A stretch of DNA of 52,785 bases, from contig JAEOST010000036.1 in assembly GCA_016840245.1 (NCBI GenBank), positions 1 through 52,785 of the forward strand, read 5' to 3'. The notes under the pieces were generated by a model that saw nothing but the letters and a program-made list of their open reading frames with translations, was not told the DNA's origin and searched no databases. The translations under genes were made by a program, and so were the position numbers. Below, in pieces: positions 42,983-52,505 of this stretch. Within the stretch, counting starts at the first letter, position 1. Each line of letters opens with the position of its first letter. The DNA comes from Candidatus Thorarchaeota archaeon (GTDB lineage Archaea; Asgardarchaeota; Thorarchaeia; Thorarchaeales; Thorarchaeaceae).

Positions 42983-45670
42983 TTGCACAAGAAACCACTG
43001 ATAGCACTAGCTCTATCACTGACAATCGCACTTAGTTTAGCAGCACCTGTATCAGCATACTACTTTGAATTCTTTTACTTTGAAACAGACAAGCTTGTCT
43101 ATGAGGTCGGAGAGTCAATAGATATGGTTGCTAAGCTAATCGCTGATTTCAGTGGTAATGGATGGTGTTATGTTTCATTTGCAGTAGTCACAGATTATGG
43201 ATCAGTGTTCACAGATGAATTCTTCATACAACCCTCCACTGATATTCGATATATTACATCTTCATTCCTTCTCGTACCAGAGGATACATCTCCTGGAGCA
43301 TTTGGAACCGAAGCATTTGTCATTTTCAATGTGGAAATTTATGATACATACTCTGAGGGAGGAAGTGAAACAATCACTATCAACATCACACGCGGCCGCC
43401 TTATGGCAACACTTCTAACTCCTCTCAATGTAGAGGGTGATACTAACACAACCCTTGGCTTCAAAATCGCAAGCATACATAATGAGAATGTGACATATAC
43501 TAATGAACCAGCAACAGTAACCATACATGATTCAGAGCAAAACTTTGTGCATGAAAGCAACACTAGCACTAACAGCAACGGAGAAGTGTTCTTTGAGTGG
43601 AGTCCTTCAATTGGACCCCCTGGTGACTATAACTTGACTTTGACCACCCTAGGAAACGATGCGTTCCTTCCAATGACCCAATCGTTTTCTGTAATTGCTG
43701 AACCACCGACTTCAAGATTGAATATTGCTACATCCACAGATACAGTTCACTGTCAGTCACCTGATGGAAGCCGCACTGAAGATATTCATTTATTTGTTGA
43801 ACATCTTAATGATGCAGACCAACCAATAACAGACAGCATCATTGAATGGAAGACTTCTTTCTCAGAAGGGAATCTGACCAATCTCGGAGATGGAAACTAC
43901 GAATCTTATATTCCCTTTCGAACTAATCCTGGTACATATCAAATAAACCTGACAACAACCAATCCAATATACCAAGTTGCTTCCAACAATACCATAGTAG
44001 AGGTCACTAAAAGGTCACTGAATCTCAATAGCGATAGCACACTTTATGGAATCTCTGGCGAGCTTATCACAATTCCATCAGTTGTAATAGACAACACTGA
44101 CGGGATTGTAGCATCGTCTATTCCAGTTACAATAACACTTTCACTTAACAGCACTGTAATTGATTCAGTACAAGGACTCACTAATGAAAATGGTCAATTC
44201 AATGGTACAATCCAAATACCCGATTGGTTGTGGGGATCTGGAATTGTTCAAATTATAATAAACGAATCAGTCTACTATGAAGCATATTCCACGAGTTTTC
44301 CACTTGATGTATACTATCATCCTGATATTATATCTATAGAGATTTTTCCTCCAATACTTGGGCAGGATGCTGAAACTCATGTTTATCTATCAGACCCATC
44401 TGGAAATGCCATTCAAGGTGTACAAGTTGAGCTCCACAATAACGAAAGTGTAACACTATCACAGGGTGTGAGTGATAGTAATGGGTTAGTAATTCTACAT
44501 TGGTTCGTTGACTCTGAAACCAACCCTGGACCTGCTAGATATTCATTTGTTATAATCGGAGATCTACTACAAGGGGTGTATAACACGACCATTACCACAG
44601 AACCAATAGTGTACTATCCACTGCGATTTGAGCCAGAAGATAGCACCTTGTCTGGAACACGTGGAAATCAAGTTGATATAGAATTCATGGTTGAATCCGA
44701 ATTTAGCAGTAATCAATCCATTACAGTGACAATACACGAATTTCTTGATGAATTTTCTTTCTCCTATACCATACAAACCGATACTATAGTCACCATCCCC
44801 TTACTGTTGAGTCCAAGTTATTCTACAGGTCTTCATATAGTAGACCTCTTGGTTGATACAAATGGATACCAATTCGTGGGAACGCGCAGCTTTAATCTAG
44901 TGATTCAGGGACTCTTGAGTAGTACAATCAATTCCAGTTCTGCATATTATGGAGAACAACTGGAACTTGATATGGTTGTGAGTGACGAGTATGCAATATC
45001 TGTAGATATTGTAAGCATCTATGCATACTTTGATGGCGAATTTACTCCATCGATTGCACTGGAGAATGTAAGTTCAAACGACTTGTTAAGACTCCCATTA
45101 CCTTTTGGTATAAATCCTGGATATCATGATGTGTTTCTAGAAATCCACAGCCCATGGTTCCTGCCAACTAATGAATCATTCACGATAGTAGTTTGGATGC
45201 GAACAAGCATTGTTATCACAATGACGCCAAATCCATCATATCCTATTATCCAACAGACTTCAAGAAGCACTCCTACAATTCAACCTGATACAAGTACATT
45301 GAGCATTTCATCTGGTTCAATCATGAGTCCACCACCGATTTTGTTCAATGGGACAACTTCCTTGGAACTATCAACAGCCCGAACAACTTCTCTTGACAAC
45401 TGCCCAAGATTGAGCTCCGGTACAAGTAACCGTTCGACAGATTCACCAAACCGTTTAATCTCATCATCTGGGAATGGCCAAAGTGTTCTTAATCTGAGAG
45501 ACCTTAATGACACAGGTTTTTGCTTTCTTGTAATTATATCTTCAACAGATTTTGAAGTACTGCCAAATGATATTATCCCCCAATCAGCATCATCTGGACC
45601 AGAAATGACCACATCTGTTAACAAGTCTGAATTTTCTCGAATCTTTCCTGTAATTCTCCGTACCAGTTGA
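42983..45670 (+). CDS. Secreted Ig-like surface protein, 3' end apparently lost
   Basis: It has a TTG start behind CGGTGA, a signal sequence (ALALSLTIALSLAAPVSA, about 8-25) and a series of Ig-like beta domains with N-x-x-G-x turn motifs, similar to the protein at 37-39 kb. Up to about residue 765 the sequence looks natural, ending in a Ser/Thr-rich linker. From 45280 to the stop at 45670 it lies entirely antisense to the well-conserved end of the korA-like gene, is low-complexity and has no membrane anchor. The true C-terminus is probably missing through deletion or frameshift, or the frame reads through. Confidence 0.65.
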   Translation: MHKKPLIALALSLTIALSLAAPVSAYYFEFFYFETDKLVYEVGESIDMVAKLIADFSGNGWCYVSFAVVTDYGSVFTDEFFIQPSTDIRYITSSFLLVPEDTSPGAFGTEAFVIFNVEIYDTYSEGGSETITINITRGRLMATLLTPLNVEGDTNTTLGFKIASIHNENVTYTNEPATVTIHDSEQNFVHESNTSTNSNGEVFFEWSPSIGPPGDYNLTLTTLGNDAFLPMTQSFSVIAEPPTSRLNIATSTDTVHCQSPDGSRTEDIHLFVEHLNDADQPITDSIIEWKTSFSEGNLTNLGDGNYESYIPFRTNPGTYQINLTTTNPIYQVASNNTIVEVTKRSLNLNSDSTLYGISGELITIPSVVIDNTDGIVASSIPVTITLSLNSTVIDSVQGLTNENGQFNGTIQIPDWLWGSGIVQIIINESVYYEAYSTSFPLDVYYHPDIISIEIFPPILGQDAETHVYLSDPSGNAIQGVQVELHNNESVTLSQGVSDSNGLVILHWFVDSETNPGPARYSFVIIGDLLQGVYNTTITTEPIVYYPLRFEPEDSTLSGTRGNQVDIEFMVESEFSSNQSITVTIHEFLDEFSFSYTIQTDTIVTIPLLLSPSYSTGLHIVDLLVDTNGYQFVGTRSFNLVIQGLLSSTINSSSAYYGEQLELDMVVSDEYAISVDIVSIYAYFDGEFTPSIALENVSSNDLLRLPLPFGINPGYHDVFLEIHSPWFLPTNESFTIVVWMRTSIVITMTPNPSYPIIQQTSRSTPTIQPDTSTLSISSGSIMSPPPILFNGTTSLELSTARTTSLDNCPRLSSGTSNRSTDSPNRLISSSGNGQSVLNLRDLNDTGFCFLVIISSTDFEVLPNDIIPQSASSGPEMTTSVNKSEFSRIFPVILRTS

Positions 45671-46410
45671 TCATGTGCTTTTGGATCTGAAGTACGTCGA
45701 AACCCATTTTCATCATGAGTGGATCCTGTCACTAACAAATCATGACCATCCCCAAACCTAGGCATAATAGCGTGACCCTTCTTGTCTAGACCTCCAAAGT
45801 GTGAATCCCCTTTGGATGCCAATCTTCTCTCTACCTGTTTGTTATCAGTATTAATGACAACCCTTTCACGCGAGTGAGCTATCACTTCATCCGAGAGTAG
45901 AATAACTGGATGACGTAACCTTTCTGAGAGATAGAACGATTTGATTGCGAGTTCATAAGTTTCTTGAGCTGAATTTGGTGCTAAAACTATACTCTCATAA
46001 TCACCATGTGATCCCCATCTCGACTGCATGAAATCACCTTGGGCAGCCTTAGTTGCTTGACCAGTGCTAGGTCCAGCTCGTTGAACATCAACAACCACAC
46101 AAGGTGTTTCCGTCATCATTGCATAACCTAAGTTTTCCTGCATTAGGCTAAATCCTGGTCCTGATGTAGCTGTCATAGATAGCTGTCCGCCCCAAGAACT
46201 GCCAATAACTGCAGAAATTGCTCCAATCTCATCTTCCATCTGGAGATATACTCCACCTAACTTGGGTAATCTGGTCGCCATAACTTCTGCAATCTCAGAT
46301 GCTGGAGTGATTGGATACCCAGCAAAGAATCGACAACCTGCAGCTATCGCGCCTTCTGCACAAGCCTCGTTTCCTTGCCAGAAATGTATGGTGGTATCCT
46401 GAGCAGGCAT
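45280..46410 (-). CDS. korA: 2-oxoacid:ferredoxin oxidoreductase, alpha subunit
   Basis: The pyrimidine-binding/transketolase-like subunit of KorAB-type enzymes: HFWQGNEACAEGAIAAGCRFFAGYPITPASEIAE, MTATSGPGFSLMQENLGYA, then VVDVQRAGPSTGQATKAAQGD. The C-terminus VPELNLGQLSREV...NKIGGGLM is complete. ATG at 46410 follows GGGTGA; an upstream in-frame start adds 12 codons without support. The beta (thiamine-binding) subunit is not adjacent, so the partner gene must lie elsewhere. The last 391 bp overlap the surface-protein frame on the other strand. Substrate (2-oxoglutarate or another oxoacid) is uncertain. Confidence 0.92.
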   Translation of the reverse strand: MPAQDTTIHFWQGNEACAEGAIAAGCRFFAGYPITPASEIAEVMATRLPKLGGVYLQMEDEIGAISAVIGSSWGGQLSMTATSGPGFSLMQENLGYAMMTETPCVVVDVQRAGPSTGQATKAAQGDFMQSRWGSHGDYESIVLAPNSAQETYELAIKSFYLSERLRHPVILLSDEVIAHSRERVVINTDNKQVERRLASKGDSHFGGLDKKGHAIMPRFGDGHDLLVTGSTHDENGFRRTSDPKAHDQLVRRITGKIRENSDLLTDVVISGPDDADWGIISFGSTSKSVEDIITRKQKPVSLRSLRLRTLWPFPDDEIKRFGESVERLLVPELNLGQLSREVVRAVDSSKEVVPLNKIGGGLMIEPDEMLNVLVSG

Positions 46411-46486
46411 CTTTTTGTCACCCAGAAACCGTGGGGCATCAATCACAAGATAAGGATATGCTTCGCACTAAATTCAATTGACGTGT

Positions 46487-48016
46487 CTATTTGTCAGCTT
46501 TTCTAATTGCATCTATTAGACTTACTGAGGTTCCCTTTGGGTTGTATTTTCTTTCACGTATTTTGACAAAAGTTGGAACCGATACTGTTTCCCCAACAAA
46601 GAGTGCTTCTCCTACTTCTAGAGTTGTAATTGAATCCAAAGCTGCCTTGTCTATCCCCTCGCTACTTTTACCAATGTGATCAAGATCGTACGGATTAGTT
46701 GCTCTTAGTATCGCTTGATTACTGCATTGACTTAGTACTGTAGTTGATAGTTTTACGGGTCTCTGAGAAATCAAGCACAACAATGCAAAGAACTTACGTC
46801 CCTCTCGTGCAATTGTTTCTATGCGTGCCTTAGGGAGTGCTAACTCGTGTCGGCTCTCAGGACAAAACTGATGAGCTTCTTCCACAACCAAGAGAAACGG
46901 AGGAATCTTTCCTTGTCTTCTGAGGGCAAGGAGTTCATACGCAAGATTAGATACAACAATTTGTTTCTTCTTCAGGCTGATGAAGTCACTAAGATCAATA
47001 AGAGTGAGTTTTCCTGGACGAACGACATTACGGATATCCGGTATTCCTTCTTTTCCAAAGAGTCTCGTTTCTTCAAGGTCGATTAGCCAACCCACAAGAG
47101 CCTCTCTGGTATTCTTATTGATGGTTTCATCTTGCCTTACATAATCGACAAGGTCCCCAAGAGTATATCCATTCGTTGCTTGTTTTCGCATCTCTGAAAC
47201 TACTCGCCGGAGATCACGTTTTTGTATTGAACTCATACCTGCGACAAGAGACCCAATTGCTTCAGCACTCAAAGACTGTACAGGAATTTGAAAGTGAGAT
47301 CCACGAATATGTTCTATCTCAATAGTACCCTCAGGAAGACCCAAGTCTTTGTCTTTCAATTTGCTGAGATAGGAGTATTCTCCATGAACATCCACAACAA
47401 CAACAGCCAGACGACCATCTTCTTTTGTCCGTGAGAGAATCTCTTCCAAAAGAACTGATATGAAATACGATTTTCCTGCGCCACTCATAGCAAGAACTGC
47501 GAGATGTTTGGAAATTAGTCGATTGAGTGAGGGTGTAAATTCAAGTTGATGATGTGCAAGCTTTCCTAAATTTACACCTGTTTTATTATCCAGTTTGAGG
47601 AAGGCCGCAAGAACATCGTCATCGACCCTTCTGACAACTGCACCAGGTGAAACTGTAAAGTATGGTCTTACTGCTTTACCATCAATCCAAAATCCCAGTA
47701 CTTGAGCTTCTGCAACCGTATATTGCCAACGGTCAGTCGGGAATATTGCCCTCAGTGGCTCCCCTCTGGATTGATATTCCCTCACAGCCTCAGCATGTTG
47801 ATAATATCGGTTTGTTCTCACAAGATCCTTAACTCTGGCAATTACAGTTCCTAAATCATTAGTTACACAAACAAATTCACCACGACGTGCTACAATCTCA
47901 TGAGCTTCTCCTTCTACAACAAAGGAGAACTCCATAACTTTAGGGCCGTCATTTGTACAGATAACCGTCCCTAATCTAGTATATTCAATGTCATCAGCCA
48001 AGTTATCAACCACCAA
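46487..48016 (-). CDS. herA: DNA double-strand-break resection ATPase HerA
   Basis: A hexameric DNA translocase that works with NurA to resect DNA ends for Mre11-Rad50-dependent repair. The N-terminal HAS barrel occupies about 10-110. Walker A is AMSGAGKSY, and VVVVDVHGEYSYL is typical of HerA. Walker B is LLVVEEAHQFCPE, followed by SQRPVKLSTTVLSQCSNQ with sensor and arginine finger. Start is TTG (or GTG at 48013), overlapping the end of nurA by about 11 nt. Length 509 matches HerA. Confidence 0.96.
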   Translation of the reverse strand: MVVDNLADDIEYTRLGTVICTNDGPKVMEFSFVVEGEAHEIVARRGEFVCVTNDLGTVIARVKDLVRTNRYYQHAEAVREYQSRGEPLRAIFPTDRWQYTVAEAQVLGFWIDGKAVRPYFTVSPGAVVRRVDDDVLAAFLKLDNKTGVNLGKLAHHQLEFTPSLNRLISKHLAVLAMSGAGKSYFISVLLEEILSRTKEDGRLAVVVVDVHGEYSYLSKLKDKDLGLPEGTIEIEHIRGSHFQIPVQSLSAEAIGSLVAGMSSIQKRDLRRVVSEMRKQATNGYTLGDLVDYVRQDETINKNTREALVGWLIDLEETRLFGKEGIPDIRNVVRPGKLTLIDLSDFISLKKKQIVVSNLAYELLALRRQGKIPPFLLVVEEAHQFCPESRHELALPKARIETIAREGRKFFALLCLISQRPVKLSTTVLSQCSNQAILRATNPYDLDHIGKSSEGIDKAALDSITTLEVGEALFVGETVSVPTFVKIRERKYNPKGTSVSLIDAIRKADK

Positions 48017-49160
48017 ATGGATTTCTCGAACGTCTTTTTTCCAGTGCTGAATAGGTTAGACCTGATAGTGCCATCAATCGATCAGTAATCAAACGTGTTT
48101 CATTGTTAGTTATCCTTGCTCGGGCATCAGCTTCCAGAATGGGAGCGGGAATGCCATATTCGGGATGTTGCCAAGAGAGTGGAAGTATTGCAGAAAGTGC
48201 TTTGTTTAGTTGTTGAATTCCTTTCTCTGGGTCAACCAAAACCTCGATTCTCAGGGGAAAGTCATCATGTGCAGTCTTAAGGTATGTAACAAAAATTGAA
48301 GATGCCCACATTGACAAATCTTCGGAAATCGTATTAGAGTTCTGTAGAATATCTGTGGAATATCGAAATGCGAAAGACCTCTCACCAGCTTCCAGAAATG
48401 CATCTAGGATATCACAATCTCTAGATAATTTCAGGAGCCACCTATAATCAATACCCTGCATTTTTTCAAATATAGCTGGATTACGGATAATATGGGGCAG
48501 TATTTCACCTAGGACATTTACCACACGGGTAGAACGGCTGTCTTTAATAATGCCCACTAAAATTGTATTCTTATTCTTAGCCTTGTTGTACAGCTGTCGA
48601 TAAAGAGCGGATACTTCTTGAAACTTTTCGTAAGAATGAGTGCCACGTTGAGGTCGATCTCTTGGATGGTAAAACAGACTTCCATCTACTAGTATCAGGT
48701 CAGTATGAAATTCATCAAGAACTGCCAGTGTTATTTTCAATTCCATAGCAACTCTTTCAAGTGAGGCTAGTTGATCAAGCTCAGGACCGGGCAATCTAAG
48801 CATTACTGGTTTGACTTTTGGCTCGGGAAATGGACTAGGATAGAACTCAACAGAAGGACCTTCTTCCGGACCAAACTGAAATATCACTGCTATCCCTCGA
48901 GTGAGTAAAAGGTCCATAGACCTGAATCGTTTTCTAACTAATCCTCCATCAATACCAGCTATTCTCAGACCTGCTAAATCAGTGGGATCAATTTTAGTAA
49001 GAAATGATGTTTCCACAGTGTTCGTTGCAATAGATGGAAACCTACTCAGGTCGATTTGATTTTTAATATCTCTCATAACAGCCCCGAACCCTTGTTTAGA
49101 ACGCTCTACCCTCTCAATCTCTTGAACTAGTAATGATAAATCGCGTTCCCAAGACTGCAT
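48006..49160 (-). CDS. nurA: NurA 5'-3' nuclease
   Basis: The RNase-H-like nuclease partner of HerA. The catalytic motif AGIDGGLVRKRFRSMDLLLTRG (about 68-89) supplies the first acidic residue, VDGSLFYHPRDRP (about 155-167) the second, and a C-terminal DPEKGIQQLNKAL section follows. Overlap with herA shows the standard archaeal nurA-herA operon. mre11/rad50 are not in the window. 384 residues, ATG start. Confidence 0.93.
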   Translation of the reverse strand: MQSWERDLSLLVQEIERVERSKQGFGAVMRDIKNQIDLSRFPSIATNTVETSFLTKIDPTDLAGLRIAGIDGGLVRKRFRSMDLLLTRGIAVIFQFGPEEGPSVEFYPSPFPEPKVKPVMLRLPGPELDQLASLERVAMELKITLAVLDEFHTDLILVDGSLFYHPRDRPQRGTHSYEKFQEVSALYRQLYNKAKNKNTILVGIIKDSRSTRVVNVLGEILPHIIRNPAIFEKMQGIDYRWLLKLSRDCDILDAFLEAGERSFAFRYSTDILQNSNTISEDLSMWASSIFVTYLKTAHDDFPLRIEVLVDPEKGIQQLNKALSAILPLSWQHPEYGIPAPILEADARARITNNETRLITDRLMALSGLTYSALEKRRSRNPFGG

Positions 49161-49242
49161 ATTTAATCACTCAATCTAGGAGTGTTTTTGATAAAAGGCT
49201 CACCGTCCAACAAATGACATTTCCCGCTTTCAATATCTTTGA

Positions 49243-50919
49243 TTAGACTTTCCTCTTCTTCTTATAGTCAAGAGCGGCCCTTATTAGTCCCAAGTAGAGT
49301 GGATGTGGGTTATCTGGACGTGACTTGAACTCAGGATGATACTGAACACCTATCCAGAATGGACTGTTTCTAAACTCAATTGCATTGATTATCTTCCCGG
49401 TATTGTCGTAAGCAGAAATCACCATTCCCTCTTCTTCCATACATCTGACATACCGTCCTATCAGATGATATCTGTGTCTAAATCTCTCTCTAGTTGATTC
49501 GGTATTGTAGAGTTGATGAAGTAGTGAATCTTTTACAATGACAACTTCATGGCCACTCAGGCGCATTGTTCCTCCCTTATCTTCAGTCATTTTCTGCTCA
49601 TCCATCAAATCAACAACAGGATATAGGCTATGCACATCCACCTCAGTGGTGTGAGCGCCTTCCCAGCCCATAATCTCCCTTGCAAAGGCCACAGTGCCAA
49701 GCTGCGCTCCATAACATATACCGAGAAACGGAATCCTCATTTCAAAGGAAACAGCAGCCGCACTGATCATTCCTTCTACTCCACGCTCACCAAAGCCTGG
49801 TGTCAGTAAAATACAATCAACACCTACAAAATCTTCCCTGAGGCACTCTATATCACATCGTTCTTCAGTTTCAATCCATTTTACTTGTACATTGGCACCA
49901 CATGCAGCGGCAGCGTGAGTAAGGGCTTCATTGATGCTCTTATACGAGTCACTGAGCGTAGTATACTTACCAGGCATTGCTATTGTTACAGTTTCTGAAG
50001 CATTGTGGTATGAATCAACGATTTCGCGCCAATTCTCAGTGTTGGGTTTATTTTCTTCCATACCAAGACACTTAGCAATAATCTCACCAAATCCTTGTTT
50101 CTCAAATGCCAGTGGTAACTCATAGATAACTGGAATATCAGGATTTGAAATCACTCTTTCTTCAGAGATATTACAGAATAGTGCAATCTTGGCTTTTGCT
50201 GCCCCATTTAATTCATTTTCAGCTCTACATACTATGATATCTGGCTGCAGACCAAGACCCTGTAGAGTACGGACACTGTGTTGAGTAGGTTTTGTTTTGA
50301 ATTCTCCAACCGATTTCATATATGGAACAAGAGTCACATGGACAAAGGCAACTCTGTCCCGTCCTACTTCCCTAGCAAGCTGCCTTACTGCTTCAAGGAA
50401 TGGCATTGCCTCAATGTCACCAACTGTACCACCAACTTCAACAAGAAGCACATTTGGAATAGGTTCTTTGTTAATGACATCCCAAATTCTTCTTTTAATC
50501 TCATCAGTAATATGGGGGATAATCTGAACGGTTCTTCCAAGGAAGCTGCCCTTTCTCTCACCAAGAATCACTGATGTGTAAATCTGTCCTGAGGTGATAT
50601 TCTGTGATGGATGGACTTCCATCCCAGTAAATCTCTCGTATGTGCCAAAATCCAAATCTATCTCAGAGATATTAAACGCAAAACCCTTAGCAGGCTCAAA
50701 CGTCCAAGTCTGATCAGTTACAAATACTTCACCATGCTCGATTGGATTCAGAGTGCCAGGGTCTATGTTCAAATAAGGGTCGATTTTGATTATTCTGACA
50801 TTATATCCTCGAAATTGGAATATTTTTGCAATAGATGCCGCTGTGACCCCCTTCCCTATACCCGAGAGCACACCACCTGTTACAAAGACAAATCTCGTTT
50901 CATTATGATTGTGATTCAA
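49243..50919 (-). CDS. pyrG: CTP synthase
   Basis: Makes CTP from UTP, ATP and glutamine. Residues 8-270 are the synthetase domain, with [20 protein letters not shown] (nucleotide loop), [23 protein letters not shown] and [15 protein letters not shown]. The C-terminal class I glutaminase has [23 protein letters not shown] (nucleophile Cys) and [12 protein letters not shown] (His/Glu). At 558 residues it is complete. TTG start; independent transcription is likely, since gaps on both sides are about 80 nt. Confidence 0.97.
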   Translation of the reverse strand: MNHNHNETRFVFVTGGVLSGIGKGVTAASIAKIFQFRGYNVRIIKIDPYLNIDPGTLNPIEHGEVFVTDQTWTFEPAKGFAFNISEIDLDFGTYERFTGMEVHPSQNITSGQIYTSVILGERKGSFLGRTVQIIPHITDEIKRRIWDVINKEPIPNVLLVEVGGTVGDIEAMPFLEAVRQLAREVGRDRVAFVHVTLVPYMKSVGEFKTKPTQHSVRTLQGLGLQPDIIVCRAENELNGAAKAKIALFCNISEERVISNPDIPVIYELPLAFEKQGFGEIIAKCLGMEENKPNTENWREIVDSYHNASETVTIAMPGKYTTLSDSYKSINEALTHAAAACGANVQVKWIETEERCDIECLREDFVGVDCILLTPGFGERGVEGMISAAAVSFEMRIPFLGICYGAQLGTVAFAREIMGWEGAHTTEVDVHSLYPVVDLMDEQKMTEDKGGTMRLSGHEVVIVKDSLLHQLYNTESTRERFRHRYHLIGRYVRCMEEEGMVISAYDNTGKIINAIEFRNSPFWIGVQYHPEFKSRPDNPHPLYLGLIRAALDYKKKRKV

Positions 50920-51001
50920 GTGATATGCCTCTTAGCCTAAATAGCCCATGATTAGATATTGATTTCGTATGAGCTGTATAAAGGATTTGTTCTCAGGGGT
51001 T

Positions 51002-51583
51002 CTATGAAACTGGATTCACCAATACCGCGCTTCGAAGTGCATCTTGAAATAGATACTGAAAGGCTTCAAGAATGTTAAATCCATCCTTAGCAACACTTCT
51101 GAAAACTGGTACAGAGGCTGGTAATCTGAGATACGACCGAATCCTATCCTCATGAACAGCACCAGGAAGATCTTGTTTGTTAAGGCAGACAACAATCGGA
51201 AGTGGTCGTTCTTGTTCAGAGAGCATGGACATGAGTTCGTTCCAGCTCGCAAGATTCTCATCCAAGAGTTCTTCCTGTGAATCTACTATGAATACCACTC
51301 CATCTGATCCCACAAGTACAACTTCTCGCGTAGATCTGTAGAAGTCCTGTCCAGTAGCTGACCACACATGAGCATTGATTGTCCAATCATTTCCCATGGT
51401 GAATGGAATTGTGCCAAAGTCACAAAACATAGTTCTCCCCACAGTATTCTCTATTGATGTCAGTTTATCCGCATAGTCCAAGCTTGCAAATAGCCATCGA
51501 ATTGCAGTGGTTTTACCACTCATTGCTGGACCAAAGAATACAATCTTCAATCCCAGTGTTCTGTTTCCATAATCAATTATCAT
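51002..51583 (-). CDS. MglA-like Ras-superfamily small GTPase
   Basis: P-loop GPAMSGKTT (G1), an effector segment GRTMFCDFGT and a G3 region WSATGQDFYRSTR. The G3 resembles MglA (T-x-P-G-Q) more than Arf/Rab (D-x-x-G). NKQDLPG (G4) and SVAKDG near the G5 position follow. The ATG at 51583 is chosen because it lies one base past the upstream stop and gives a normal N-terminus (MIIDYGNRTLGLKIVFFGP); a longer frame adds 21 codons. It is the last gene of a three-gene operon with an unknown protein and a roadblock-type protein, the usual regulator partner of MglA-like GTPases. Confidence 0.87.
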   Translation of the reverse strand: MIIDYGNRTLGLKIVFFGPAMSGKTTAIRWLFASLDYADKLTSIENTVGRTMFCDFGTIPFTMGNDWTINAHVWSATGQDFYRSTREVVLVGSDGVVFIVDSQEELLDENLASWNELMSMLSEQERPLPIVVCLNKQDLPGAVHEDRIRSYLRLPASVPVFRSVAKDGFNILEAFQYLFQDALRSAVLVNPVS

Positions 51584-51584
51584 C

Positions 51585-52505
51585 TTAGCTCCCCCACATA
51601 CTGTCAACCCATGCTCCAAGTCCTGAAAGTGCTCCACCTTTGACACAATCTGAGAAGTCTTCGTGCCATTCAGCCATAATGAACTGAATCAGGTCAGATA
51701 GTTGTCCTCCCTCCCAGCCTATGGCCTCGTATAGGTTCCTCTCAGTCAAGGATGTGGATGCACCAAGTTCTCTGGCCAATCTTATTCTCGAGAGAAGTGT
51801 GACTGCTCTACGTGCAGCATGTACATAGCTGTTTACCTCTTCGTCAAATACATCATGTGTGAGCTTTACAGATTCATCATCAAGCTTCAGTACGGCATTG
51901 ATGATATGATCTGATACATCAACACCACGAAGCGATTTCCGCAATAGTCGACGAATACGTTCAAGTGATTGATGTTTCCGTGTCAAAATCTTGCTTACGA
52001 TTCGTTTTTCCAAATCAAAACTACCCGTACTCGGTTTTACCAGAGTAAACTCTATGGATGATGGAGAAACGACTCTGAGTATTCCACAGTTGCCTGAATT
52101 GTTCAGGATGCGGACAACTACATTATTCAGGGTTTCTTCAGTCACTTCTATTCCTAGAACTCTTCCTCCTAATGGAATCGCTAAGACCCATCCAGAAAAC
52201 ATAGTCATCCGGTCCAATGCGAGCCTTAGATTGGAAGCGAGACCGCAGATGACGGTTCTGTGTACCTCATAGTCATGTTTCTCTTCTTCCCATACCGAGA
52301 GCATCTCCTCCTCAGAGGTGAAGTCTCGCCAGAAGACAAGTTTGTGACGATGAGGGCAGAGTAACGTAAGACTCTCAGTTAGGTCATCAATCAGTTCAAT
52401 ATCTTCACCAACAACAAGTATTGGGATTCGACCAAGTACAGAGTTCAATAGAAGCGGGAACTGATCACCCATTAATTCAATCATATTTAGTATTGAGTAC
52501 GTCAT
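51585..52505 (-). CDS. Unrecognised protein between roadblock and GTPase genes
   Basis: A 306-residue protein with no recognised family. The first 90 residues are alpha/beta (RIPILVVGEDIELIDDLTESL). A middle section has IPLGGRVLGIEVTEETLNNVVV. The last 130 residues are helical and basic (ILTRKHQSLERIRRLLRKSLRG), ending with conserved-looking YEAIGWEGGQLSDLIQFI. It overlaps the roadblock gene by ATGA and precedes the GTPase by one base, so the three products should be made together. Candidate effector or adaptor of the GTPase; inference only. Confidence 0.6.
   Translation of the reverse strand: MTYSILNMIELMGDQFPLLLNSVLGRIPILVVGEDIELIDDLTESLTLLCPHRHKLVFWRDFTSEEEMLSVWEEEKHDYEVHRTVICGLASNLRLALDRMTMFSGWVLAIPLGGRVLGIEVTEETLNNVVVRILNNSGNCGILRVVSPSSIEFTLVKPSTGSFDLEKRIVSKILTRKHQSLERIRRLLRKSLRGVDVSDHIINAVLKLDDESVKLTHDVFDEEVNSYVHAARRAVTLLSRIRLARELGASTSLTERNLYEAIGWEGGQLSDLIQFIMAEWHEDFSDCVKGGALSGLGAWVDSMWGS

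Noticed and set aside
45280..45670. C-terminal 130 residues of the 895-residue surface-protein frame as real protein
   Set aside because: Fully antisense to the conserved korA-like C-terminus and low in complexity; treated as read-through after a lost 3' end.
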